Shown here piece by piece: positions 17,043 through 23,774 of a stretch of 64,000 bases of DNA (the first letter of the stretch is position 1; each line of letters opens with the position of its first letter). A program made the position numbers and the translations under genes. The notes below the pieces were generated by a model that saw only the letters and a program-made list of their open reading frames with translations, had not been told where the DNA came from and did no database searches. The DNA is taken from NCBI RefSeq assembly GCF_002262935.1, contig NZ_NPIA01000001.1:434001-498000 (forward strand). The letters run 5' to 3'. This DNA comes from Lottiidibacillus patelloidae. GTDB taxonomy: Bacteria > Bacillota > Bacilli > Bacillales > SA5d-4.

Positions 17043-17579
17043 GTGATCAAAATAGGCTACTTTATATTATCTTTAATAGTCTTATCAATTGTACTTATTA
17101 TCACCTATTTAAGAGCAAAAACAGGCAGTAATGAAATGATTTTTCCTTCGCCTAAAGGTAATAATTCAATAGGATATGAGCAGAGACTTGATCATGAAAG
17201 AAAAATTAAAAAACTTGAAAGTGAATTATCTCAATCAAATATAAGTGACTATTTAATTAGAACATATGACAGTAATGAGAATAAGTTGGAAGGTAATGAA
17301 TTAATAATTTTAGGTAGCATATACCATACATACTACTATGAAATAAAACTAACTTTTATAAATGTTAGTTACATAAGCTGTCCGACATTTTTTTCTTCAA
17401 ACAATATTCGCCTCGCGACAAAGTCAGAAATAGTACAGCTAAAGGTGGCATTAGAACCAGAGGAAATAGTTCTAGTTTTTGAAGATTGGTCAAAGGACTT
17501 CTACTTTGTTGTTTGTGAGGACTTTAAATATGAAATGGGATTAAAATACTATGATGAAAATGATAATCCTAAAGGATAA
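17043..17579 (+). CDS. orphan membrane-anchored protein
   Basis: 178 residues beginning with one strong membrane segment (YFILSLIVLSIVLIITYL), then a charged, probably coiled-coil stretch (YEQRLDHERKIKKLESELSQSN) and a strand-rich globular domain ending in EDWSKDFYFVVCEDFKYEMGLKYY. The start is GTG 17043 after AGAGAAG. Predicted topology is N-terminal anchor with the domain outside or inside undetermined. No family recognised. It sits between motif copies 3 and 4, with the motif 18 bp after its stop. Confidence 0.6.
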   Translation: MIKIGYFILSLIVLSIVLIITYLRAKTGSNEMIFPSPKGNNSIGYEQRLDHERKIKKLESELSQSNISDYLIRTYDSNENKLEGNELIILGSIYHTYYYEIKLTFINVSYISCPTFFSSNNIRLATKSEIVQLKVALEPEEIVLVFEDWSKDFYFVVCEDFKYEMGLKYYDENDNPKG

Positions 17580-17596
17580 ATAATTAAATATCTTTC

Positions 17597-17625
17597 TACA
17601 ACTAACGATTGCAGAATAGTTGGAT
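17597..17625 (+). repeat. cassette-motif copy 4 (best palindrome)
   Basis: CAACTA at 17599-17604 and TAGTTG at 17617-17622 form a perfect inverted pair around ACGATTGCAGAA. Confidence 0.75.
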
Positions 17626-17732
17626 AAAGCAGTTTGCTTCATATCCACTTATCGGCAGGATTGATGAAGTTCATTTTGTTTGCTAGCATGAAGTGATTTA
17701 TAGAAAAAAGTTATTGGAGGACGAAGAAACAC

Positions 17733-17945
17733 ATGTTTCGTATAATTGTTGCAGCGATGTTTTTTATTGTATTGAGCCAAACTGGCGTTGTTACAACAGT
17801 GTTAGCTAATTGTGAAGGATGTCCTGGTGAAACACTGATGGATGTTAAAATCCGAAACATCCTAGATTATTTTTACTTGTTTGGTATTATAGCTATTTCA
17901 ATTTTTTTATTTCTCTATTTTTGGATAAAACGTTCTAAAAAGTAA
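17733..17945 (+). CDS. orphan small membrane protein, 70 aa
   Basis: Two hydrophobic segments flank a short external-type loop with CEGCPGE: residues 2-24 (a signal-like helix ending VLAN) and 46-65 (LFGIIAISIFLFLYFW), then a basic tail KRSKK. The first helix could be a cleaved signal peptide. ATG 17733 has a good upstream RBS (TTGGAGGACG). Unknown function; one gene between motif copies 4 and 5. Confidence 0.6.
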   Translation: MFRIIVAAMFFIVLSQTGVVTTVLANCEGCPGETLMDVKIRNILDYFYLFGIIAISIFLFLYFWIKRSKK

Positions 17946-17963
17946 TATTGCTTTATTTTTTAA

Positions 17964-17990
17964 TTATTCAACTAACGACGTCAGGTATGT
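17964..17990 (+). repeat. cassette-motif copy 5
   Basis: TTATTCAACTAACGACGTCAGGTATGT; 18 bp after the preceding stop. Confidence 0.65.
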
Positions 17991-18034
17991 AAAAAACATT
18001 AAGCTAATTAGTATTGTAGGGAGAATATATTCAT

Positions 18035-18391
18035 ATGAAAAATAAAGTTCAAAAAAAGGTTACCTTAACACTTGAATATTTTAAAAATAAAGTAAGTAAA
18101 GACAAAACAGTCTTTAGTGGTGGAGTAGTAGAGCCCGAAATAAGTGGCTTAATGATTGATGTAAGAGAAGGGATGCACTTTGATTTAGAATCTGAACAAT
18201 TAGTTAGAAATGGTAAACATGAATTACATATATATGGTGGTCGTAAAGATATGATGGAATTCGGTAAATACTTAATAGCACTAGCTAACTATGAAACAGA
18301 AGATCCAAATTACCATGATCACTTTGATAATATTAAAAATTTTGATGGTGAAGATAGTGTCGACATTGTAATATACCAACCTAAAAGATAA
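18035..18391 (+). CDS. orphan protein resembling immunity protein Imm32
   Basis: 118 residues, soluble. The block GKHELHIYGGRKDMMEFGKYLIALANYE, then an acidic/His region (DPNYHDHFD) and a last strand VDIVIY, recalls the layout of Imm32-type immunity proteins (LxIxGNKEGLLELAxxLxxLA ... HxHLD ... LxI). That comparison is from memory and tentative. No partner toxin is visible nearby. ATG 18035 follows AGGGAG. The motif copy follows only 7 bp after the stop. Confidence 0.55.
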   Translation: MKNKVQKKVTLTLEYFKNKVSKDKTVFSGGVVEPEISGLMIDVREGMHFDLESEQLVRNGKHELHIYGGRKDMMEFGKYLIALANYETEDPNYHDHFDNIKNFDGEDSVDIVIYQPKR

Positions 18392-18398
18392 CAGTCAC

Positions 18399-18430
18399 TA
18401 TTAAGCTAATGAATGCAGAAGTGTTTATTA
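18399..18430 (+). repeat. cassette-motif copy 6
   Basis: TATTAAGCTAATGAATGCAGAAG; diverged CTAATG core. A spurious ATG (18409) inside it could be mistaken for the next gene's start. Confidence 0.6.
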
Positions 18431-18465
18431 AGCAAGTCATTATAAAGGCAGGTGTTGGTGGTATT

Positions 18466-18813
18466 ATGCTGAAAAAATTTCAATTAAGCTGTGTGCTAGT
18501 TTTAAGTACCTATATTTTGCTAGCTCTCTTATCATTTGTAGCTAATGGAAAGTTTGATATTGAATTTTTAGGTAAATGGGGACTCCTCTCTGGTTTCTTA
18601 TTGTTGATTGGAACTTTACCATTTTTTAAAACCACATATTTTGGTGGTAGAGGATTAATGGGCTCGCAAACTCCTGAAATTCCACCTGATGAACACTTAA
18701 ATAATAATATTCATCAATTAAATGAAAAAATCATTGAAAAAGATAAAAGATACCAAGATGTACTGACGTTAGCAGGAATAGTTATAATTGTATTGTCACT
18801 TATAATGTTATAA
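18466..18813 (+). CDS. orphan membrane protein with three helices, 115 aa
   Basis: Starts at ATG 18466; the longer frame from 18409 begins inside the repeat motif and is rejected. Helices lie at about residues 6-25 (LSCVLVLSTYILLALLSFVA), 35-52 (WGLLSGFLLLIGTLPFF) and 97-113 (LTLAGIVIIVLSLIML). A loop carries GGRGLMGSQTPEIPPDEHL followed by a helical charged stretch. Arrangement is reminiscent of small DUF3899-like membrane proteins, but this is a guess. No function inferred. Confidence 0.55.
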   Translation: MLKKFQLSCVLVLSTYILLALLSFVANGKFDIEFLGKWGLLSGFLLLIGTLPFFKTTYFGGRGLMGSQTPEIPPDEHLNNNIHQLNEKIIEKDKRYQDVLTLAGIVIIVLSLIML

Positions 18814-18853
18814 ATCAGATTAATAGCATTAGCAGCATAATACGTATTGAATC

Positions 18854-18885
18854 TTTATTGAGCTAACGAGTTCAGAATACTTTGA
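18854..18885 (+). repeat. cassette-motif copy 7
   Basis: TTATTGAGCTAACGAGTTCAGAATAC; left half is consensus, right half diverged. Confidence 0.65.
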
Positions 18886-19016
18886 AATGGATGCATTTAA
18901 TACTTCCACAATCGTCAATTTATAAGCAACAAATTGACGTTAAATATTTTTGTTTTTGTATGCAAACTAAACTTTTAAATCATTAAATCAAACATTTCTA
19001 ACGGGGGGAAGCAAAT

Positions 19017-19409
19017 GTGAAAATATACTTTTATAGCGTCATCGTCATTCTAAGTATTGGTGGTCTTATTGGTATTTGGAGTGAAGCGCAAACCTCAGGT
19101 GGTTTTAATGGTGCAGCATATTTTTCCCTGACAGTACCATGCATAGTCCTTTTTATATCATTTATTACAACCAATACTAAATCAAATTATAAGAAGATAA
19201 TTGGAACTAGTTGCATTAAGCTCTTCGTCACATCTGAAATCCTATTTGCATTAGGAAAGGTGCATTATAGTGGTTGGGAACGTTATAAAGTCGTTATGAC
19301 ACTTAAAGGAACTCTAATAGATCATAGTATTTTTTTAATTATCCTTTTTATAATATTCCTAACAATAAGTCTGCCATATGTTTATTTTAAAAAGAAATTG
19401 GCTAAATAG
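19017..19409 (+). CDS. orphan polytopic membrane protein, 130 aa
   Basis: Starts at GTG 19017 after GGGGGGAAGC. Four hydrophobic helices: about residues 4-22, 36-51, 63-79 and 103-124. The first loop contains WSEAQTSGGFNGAAYFSLTVPC, and a later loop LGKVHYSGWERYK. Both loops resemble those of the protein in the next cassette (19595), so the two are probably distant paralogues. Family unknown; membrane location is the only firm inference. Confidence 0.55.
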   Translation: MKIYFYSVIVILSIGGLIGIWSEAQTSGGFNGAAYFSLTVPCIVLFISFITTNTKSNYKKIIGTSCIKLFVTSEILFALGKVHYSGWERYKVVMTLKGTLIDHSIFLIILFIIFLTISLPYVYFKKKLAK

Positions 19410-19430
19410 AAACCTTTTAATTTTTGTTTA

Positions 19431-19465
19431 AAAAGGTGCTTTCCTTTAAGAAGGTGAAGCACCCT
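19431..19465 (+). terminator. terminator-like hairpin
   Basis: Stem GGTGCTT/AAGCACC between the orphan gene and motif copy 8; the T run after it is weak. Confidence 0.45.
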
Positions 19466-19489
19466 CATTTATTGAATTAGTAATTAGGC

Positions 19490-19518
19490 GTTAAAGAGCT
19501 AACGAAGCAGGAAAGTGA
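19490..19518 (+). repeat. cassette-motif copy 8
   Basis: TTAAAGAGCTAACGAAGCAGGAAAGT; 81 bp after the preceding stop. Confidence 0.6.
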
Positions 19519-19594
19519 ATGAAAAAGGTTTTCAAGATTGTTTAAAGAACTAAGAACTAATATTTAACAAACTTAGGTAATGCAGGGGTGAAAC

Positions 19595-19978
19595 ATGCAT
19601 AATAAAATCCAAATAATAGTAACATATGTATTTGTTATTATATTTTTAGGACTTGCAATAAAAGGAATAAAGTTGGAAGCCACGGGTTACAGTTGGAATG
19701 GGACAATGTATGTCGCCATTGTAACTCCCTCTTTTACGTTAGTTGGCGGACTACTTTTTTGGTTGTATTATAATAGGAATAAAGTGCTTTTGATAACTTG
19801 GATTGCCCTAACGGTTATAAATATAGTGCTAATTGAATTAGGGATAATTCATTACGGGGGTCCTTACGGCGATTATGAAACGTTTGCTTTTTATTGGGGT
19901 ATAACAAGTTTGCTTTTCTTCATAATAACTGGAATCATATCATTAATCTTAAAATTTTTAAGCATAATAAAGGTATAA
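19595..19978 (+). CDS. orphan polytopic membrane protein, 127 aa (paralogue of the previous one)
   Basis: Four helices, at about residues 5-24, 40-58, 64-82 and 100-122. It shares the pattern G-(I/K)-x-x-E-A-x-x-x-x-x-N-G-x-x-Y and (L)-G-x-(I/V)-H-Y-(S/G)-G with the protein at 19017, in the same order and spacing, so the two look like an old duplication. ATG 19595 follows AGGGGTG. No family recognised. Confidence 0.55.
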   Translation: MHNKIQIIVTYVFVIIFLGLAIKGIKLEATGYSWNGTMYVAIVTPSFTLVGGLLFWLYYNRNKVLLITWIALTVINIVLIELGIIHYGGPYGDYETFAFYWGITSLLFFIITGIISLILKFLSIIKV

Positions 19979-20059
19979 AACAAATTTTTAAGAAGAATTA
20001 AGGTATATTATATTTGTTGAATAGATTCTCTTTAAAGATAAGAAAAGTAGGTGAGCATA

Positions 20060-20209
20060 GTGGGTAAATATCAATTGGATACCAAAAGTCAGGTAGCTGT
20101 GACAAAGTTTCATGAAAAAAAGACGTCTAGTAAATTTGATAAAAAGCAGCAACTTGAAAAAATACGTACGGAGTATTTGAAAAAGAAGCAAAAACAAACA
20201 GATAATTAA
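20060..20209 (+). CDS. small basic orphan protein, 49 aa
   Basis: GTG at 20060 after GTAGGTGAG; the product is highly charged (MGKYQLDTKSQVAVTKFHEK... with a Lys-rich end KKKQKQTDN) and probably helical and cytosolic. A minus-strand frame over the same bases is Leu/Phe-rich, as expected of the complement of a Lys-rich gene, and lacks an RBS. No motif separates it from the preceding gene, so either a motif was lost or the two share one cassette. Confidence 0.5.
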   Translation: MGKYQLDTKSQVAVTKFHEKKTSSKFDKKQQLEKIRTEYLKKKQKQTDN

Positions 20210-20271
20210 TATGTAAAAAATATATGAGGATATAGAATGAGGATCCTTACCTGTATAAATAAAAATGTAAT

Positions 20272-20305
20272 CTTATTCCACTAACGAAAATCAGGATAGT
20301 TCAAC
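20272..20305 (+). repeat. cassette-motif copy 9 (right end of island)
   Basis: TTATTCCACTAACGAAAATCAGGATAGTTCAA; has a full TAGTTCAA right half, pairing with the TTGAACTA of the consensus left half. Confidence 0.7.
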
Positions 20306-20338
20306 GGTAATTGTCGCAAGTTTCTACTTATAAAAGTT

Positions 20339-20381
20339 TAAAGCAGTGAGATTTCATATGTGAAATCCACTGCTTTTATAA
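20339..20381. terminator. bidirectional terminator at the island/ytvI boundary
   Basis: Stem AAAGCAGTG-GATTTCA/TGAAATC-CACTGCTTT. It can end rightward transcription from the island; ytvI ends at 20448 on the other strand. Confidence 0.75.
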
Positions 20382-20447
20382 TGAGTTTTATATATGCTAT
20401 TTACTAGGATACTCCAAAAGTGAACGGTTTAGATGATTCTCAAGCTT

Positions 20448-21503
20448 TTACAGTTTAAACTTAAATTTTATTAAACCCGCTTCTCTTGCAGAATTAAAGA
20501 AGATTACAATAAATGGACCGATAAAGAATCCAATCATGCCAAATAGCTTTAAGCCTATATACATCGCAATAAGTGTTGCTAAAGGAGATAAGCCAATATG
20601 TTGTCCCATTACTTTAGGTTCAATTGTACGTCTAATTACAAGTAAAATAGCACCTAAAATTAATAATTTAGTTCCTAAGACAACATCGCCAGCAATATAG
20701 TGGTATAACGACCATGGACCGAGTATTGCAATCGAACCAATAATTGGTATTAAGTCTACTATCCAAATAATTAACGACATTATTAGAGCATACTTTGGAG
20801 TGATAAATAATAACCCGATAAGTGCAACAATGAAAATAATAATACTTACAAAGAATTGTGCTTTTAAAAACCCAAACATGACAGATGATAATCTAGTACT
20901 CATAAAGCTAACTTTATCCGCAGTTTTCTTGGTTAAATGTGCATAAAATCGTTCTTTAATTTTAGGTAGTTCGATTAAAAATAAAAATAAGGCAATTAAA
21001 TAAACGAGAAAACTGACCAAATAGTTTGGTAAAAGAGCTCCGATTTCAGTAACTTCAGTTATCCAATTTACGTTTTCCAACTTCTCTTGAATCCCAGCAA
21101 AATAATTGTTTACATTTTTATTAATTTCAGCGACAAGTTCCTTTGGTAAATCTTGTGAAGCATTATTCATTTTCTCTTCAAATTTTAGCCATAAATTATT
21201 AATGTCTTCAATGTATTTTGGAGAATTTTTAACGACATTTATGCCTTCAGTAACAATTTTCGTAACTAATAAGTAACCACTTAAACCGATTAAACAAAGA
21301 AATAATGTAAAAACAATTAATATCGACATTCTTCTTTTAATCTTATAGCGTTCAAACATTTTGACGGCTGGTTCAAGCATCATTGCTGTGACGAGGGCTA
21401 TGATAATTGGCAAAGAAACAGGTAAAATCCAATAACCAATTAAAACAACAGTAATTATTAAGAACAAAAAAAGTATTTTTTGTTTAGTGAAAAAATTTGC
21501 CAA
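20448..21503 (-). CDS. ytvI: AI-2E/PerM family membrane protein, probably sporulation protein YtvI
   Basis: 351 residues with about eight helices and a large extracytoplasmic loop after helix 3 (ITEGINVVKNSPKYIEDINNLWLKFEEKM), the topology of the AI-2E transporter (UPF0118) superfamily. The conserved PIIGSIAILGPWSLYHYI and KVMGQHIGLSPLATLIAMYIGLKLFG blocks favour the YtvI branch, known as a sporulation integral membrane protein. Assignment among Bacillus paralogues is by resemblance. Transcribed towards the orphan island. Confidence 0.75.
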   Translation of the reverse strand: MANFFTKQKILFLFLIITVVLIGYWILPVSLPIIIALVTAMMLEPAVKMFERYKIKRRMSILIVFTLFLCLIGLSGYLLVTKIVTEGINVVKNSPKYIEDINNLWLKFEEKMNNASQDLPKELVAEINKNVNNYFAGIQEKLENVNWITEVTEIGALLPNYLVSFLVYLIALFLFLIELPKIKERFYAHLTKKTADKVSFMSTRLSSVMFGFLKAQFFVSIIIFIVALIGLLFITPKYALIMSLIIWIVDLIPIIGSIAILGPWSLYHYIAGDVVLGTKLLILGAILLVIRRTIEPKVMGQHIGLSPLATLIAMYIGLKLFGMIGFFIGPFIVIFFNSAREAGLIKFKFKL

Positions 21504-21667
21504 AATAGCGCTCCTCTCTGCATCAAAACTATAAGTAATTACTATTATTATAGTATGTAAGTCGTATTCTGAACAGTATTCAAGAATAATTTTTTAACGA
21601 CTTTGGAAACAATGGGCGACATCCCCATATTATGGTAAGATAATGGTGTTGATTGGAGGAGAAATAG

Positions 21668-22030
21668 ATGATAAAAAGTACATTACAATATGGTGAATTA
21701 CGAATCGCCGAAGAAGTAATTGGTATGATTGCGATGATTGCTGTTTCAGAAGTAAAAGGGGTCGCTGATACTGTAGCTGGAATCAAAGACGAATTAGTTC
21801 GTGCTATAAATAAGCGCAGTATGCCAAGGGGAATTATTGTAACAAACGATGAAGATAACGGTGTAATTATTGATTTAAAGATAGCTGTTTATTATGACCA
21901 AAAATTAAGCGAAGTTTGCAAAAATTTACAAGCACACATTAAGGAACAAGTAGAAATGATGACAGGAATTACTGTGAAAGAAATAAATATCATGGTTGAG
22001 CAAGTTAATTTCTCAACACAAAATAATTAA
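21668..22030 (+). CDS. Asp23/Gls24 family envelope-associated protein
   Basis: 120 residues, Asp23/Gls24 domain throughout: IAEEVIGMIAMIAVSEVKGV at the start, the MPRGIIVTNDEDNGVIIDLKIAVYYDQKLSEV core, and VKEINIMVEQVNF at the end. Relatives (YloU, YqhY, Asp23) are cytosolic or membrane-associated and linked to envelope or lipid homeostasis. ATG 21668 follows TTGGAGGAG. Own terminator. Confidence 0.9.
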   Translation: MIKSTLQYGELRIAEEVIGMIAMIAVSEVKGVADTVAGIKDELVRAINKRSMPRGIIVTNDEDNGVIIDLKIAVYYDQKLSEVCKNLQAHIKEQVEMMTGITVKEINIMVEQVNFSTQNN

Positions 22031-22055
22031 ACCCCCGATATGATCGGGGGTTTTC
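22030..22055. terminator. rho-independent terminator
   Basis: Stem AACCCCCGAT/ATCGGGGGTT with a TTTT end, between convergent genes. Confidence 0.9.
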
Positions 22056-22061
22056 ATTATT

Positions 22062-22415
22062 TTAAGCTTGGAGCGCTTCTGAAAGTGCTTGAAGCTTTCT
22101 TTTACTATTTTCTAAAATGTTTTTAGGAAATTCTTCATCAGCATATTCAACACCATGAGGGTAATAATACTTCCCTAAAAGTGGAGTTAGTAACTTGACT
22201 TGTGCATATTTATGCGGGATTTCTCCCTCAACTGCAATACCTTGGACACGTAAGTAATATACATCTCCTGTAACCATATCTTCAAATTTATAGTCATAAG
22301 TTACTCGCTCATAATCCCACTGACCTGCTAAAACGAATCCTAACTCGTTAGCTAAGTGATCTAACACTGAAAATTGAACGGTTTTACCTGAAAGGGCTAC
22401 TTCTTCAAATTTCAT
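22062..22415 (-). CDS. yugN: YugN-like protein
   Basis: 117 residues resembling the YugN-like family: an N-terminal amphipathic region (VQFSVLDHLANELGFVLAGQWDYERVTYDYKFED), YYLRVQGIAVEGEIP and the KLLTPLLGKYYYPHGVEYADEEFP block. The function of this Bacillus-restricted family is not established. Soluble; ATG at 22415 preceded by AGGAGGAG. Confidence 0.85.
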   Translation of the reverse strand: MKFEEVALSGKTVQFSVLDHLANELGFVLAGQWDYERVTYDYKFEDMVTGDVYYLRVQGIAVEGEIPHKYAQVKLLTPLLGKYYYPHGVEYADEEFPKNILENSKRKLQALSEALQA

Positions 22416-22581
22416 TATGTACTCCTCCTTTTACACATGTTTACTTAATTAATAATAGTATGAAAGCACTCAATATGCAATCTGTTTTATAGGACGAACT
22501 TACGAATTAGAAAATTTGTCAAATTTTATGAGAGTTTTTTCATAAATAGGACAACCTAAGTGAAAAAGGAGGGTGTTATTT

Positions 22582-23214
22582 ATGATAAAGAAAATTGCAA
22601 TATTTTTTGCATTCATTTTTTGTTGTTTCATTACAGGTCTTACGACTATAGATGAGGCACAAGCTCAGCAATCGACTACATATACGGTTCAACCAGGTGA
22701 TTCCATGTGGAAAATTGCTGTAAGGTATCAGGTAGGGTTAAGTGAAATTATTGCTGCAAATCCACATATTAAAAACCCAGCATTAATTTACCCTAATCAA
22801 AAGCTTACGATACCACTAATTAATGATATTAAAAGTATTGAAAGTCAAGTGATCGCTTTAACAAACCAAGAGCGTGCTAAAAATGGATTACCAGCATTAA
22901 AGGCTGATTGGGAACTTTCAAGAGTTGCCAGATATAAATCTGTAGATATGAGAGATAAGCGATACTTTTCACATACTTCTCCAACTTATGGGTCACCTTT
23001 TACTATGATGAAAAATTTCGGAATAACTTATCGAACTGCGGCAGAAAATATTGCACAAGGGCAAACTACAGCTCAAGCTGTTGTTACTGCATGGATGAAT
23101 AGCCCTGGTCATCGAGCTAATATCCTAAATAAGTCAATGACACATATTGGTGTAGGCTATGCTAAAGGTGGTTCAGGAGGTCATTACTGGACACAAATGT
23201 TTATCGGAAAATAA
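22582..23214 (+). CDS. secreted LysM-CAP domain protein (YkwD-like)
   Basis: About 210 residues: Sec signal peptide ending around AQAQ, one LysM domain (YTVQPGDSMWKIAVRYQVGLSEIIAANPHI ... IYPNQKLTIP), then a CAP/SCP domain with the hallmark HTSP, AENIAQGQ, WMNSPGHRANIL and HIGVGYA. LysM should hold it to peptidoglycan of the wall or spore cortex. Start ATG 22582 because AAGGAGGGTG ends 7 bp before it. Bacillus relatives (YkwD, SafA-associated CAP proteins) are sporulation-linked, which is only suggestive here. Confidence 0.9.
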   Translation: MIKKIAIFFAFIFCCFITGLTTIDEAQAQQSTTYTVQPGDSMWKIAVRYQVGLSEIIAANPHIKNPALIYPNQKLTIPLINDIKSIESQVIALTNQERAKNGLPALKADWELSRVARYKSVDMRDKRYFSHTSPTYGSPFTMMKNFGITYRTAAENIAQGQTTAQAVVTAWMNSPGHRANILNKSMTHIGVGYAKGGSGGHYWTQMFIGK

Positions 23215-23234
23215 ATTCGGGAGTGGTGAAAGTT

Positions 23235-23663
23235 ATGGGAACTTTGCAAGAGATTATGACAAAAAACGTAGAATATTGTACACCGTTAGATAATGTGTAT
23301 GAAGTAGCATTAAAAATGAAACAGTTAAACGTCGGTGCAATTCCAATATGTGAAGACGAGCATTTACTAGGGATGATTACCGATCGAGATATCGTCGTTC
23401 GGGCAATGGCGGAAAAGAAACCAGGTTCAACGAAAGTCACTGATATTATGAGTAATGAATTAATTACTGGATCTCCTGATATGACTACTGAGGAAGCTTC
23501 TAAGATTATGGCAGAAAAGCAAATCAGACGTCTACCAGTCGTTGAAAACTCAAAATTATGTGGAATTGTATCTTTAGGTGATTTAGCTGTACGGAATGAA
23601 ACAGATGAACAAGCTGGATACGCATTAAGTGAAATTTCAGAGCAAGACCACATGCAACAATAA
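23235..23663 (+). CDS. ylbB: tandem CBS-domain protein YlbB
   Basis: 142 residues containing two CBS domains: residues 5-60 (LQEIMTKNVEYCTPLDNVYEVALKM ... MITDRDIVVRAM) and 70-125 (VTDIMSNELITGSPDMTTEEASKIM ... GIVSLGDLAV). CBS pairs bind adenine nucleotides and act as sensors. ATG 23235 is chosen because GGGAGTGGTG overlaps the GTG codons at 23223/23226. Begins 21 bp after the CAP gene, and ylbC follows as in B. subtilis. Confidence 0.9.
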   Translation: MGTLQEIMTKNVEYCTPLDNVYEVALKMKQLNVGAIPICEDEHLLGMITDRDIVVRAMAEKKPGSTKVTDIMSNELITGSPDMTTEEASKIMAEKQIRRLPVVENSKLCGIVSLGDLAVRNETDEQAGYALSEISEQDHMQQ

Positions 23664-23677
23664 CGATTTTTACTCTG

Positions 23678-23711
23678 GAGCTTGGCATTTGCCAAGCTCT
23701 TTCTCTTTTTA
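23678..23711 (+). terminator. rho-independent terminator after ylbB
   Basis: Stem GAGCTTGGC-attt-GCCAAGCTC followed by TTTCTCTTTTT. Confidence 0.85.
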
Positions 23712-23774
23712 AACAACTTACTTCATATTAATGTTTAAAAAGAGATATAATGGAAAAAGGGTATTTTCCAGGAA

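Noticed and set aside
18409-18465. Upstream ATG at 18409 as the start of the three-helix orphan gene
   Set aside because: The ATG lies inside cassette-motif copy 6 and has no RBS; ATG 18466 is preferred.
19988-20197. Minus-strand frame of 69 codons
   Set aside because: Leu/Phe-rich complement of a Lys-rich plus-strand gene that has an RBS and fits the island's orientation.
15699-20305. A true integron cassette array
   Set aside because: The ACTAACG core only loosely resembles the attC core GTTRRRY (its complement reads GTTAGTT), and no IntI-type integrase is in the window. I kept the cassette analogy as a hypothesis only.
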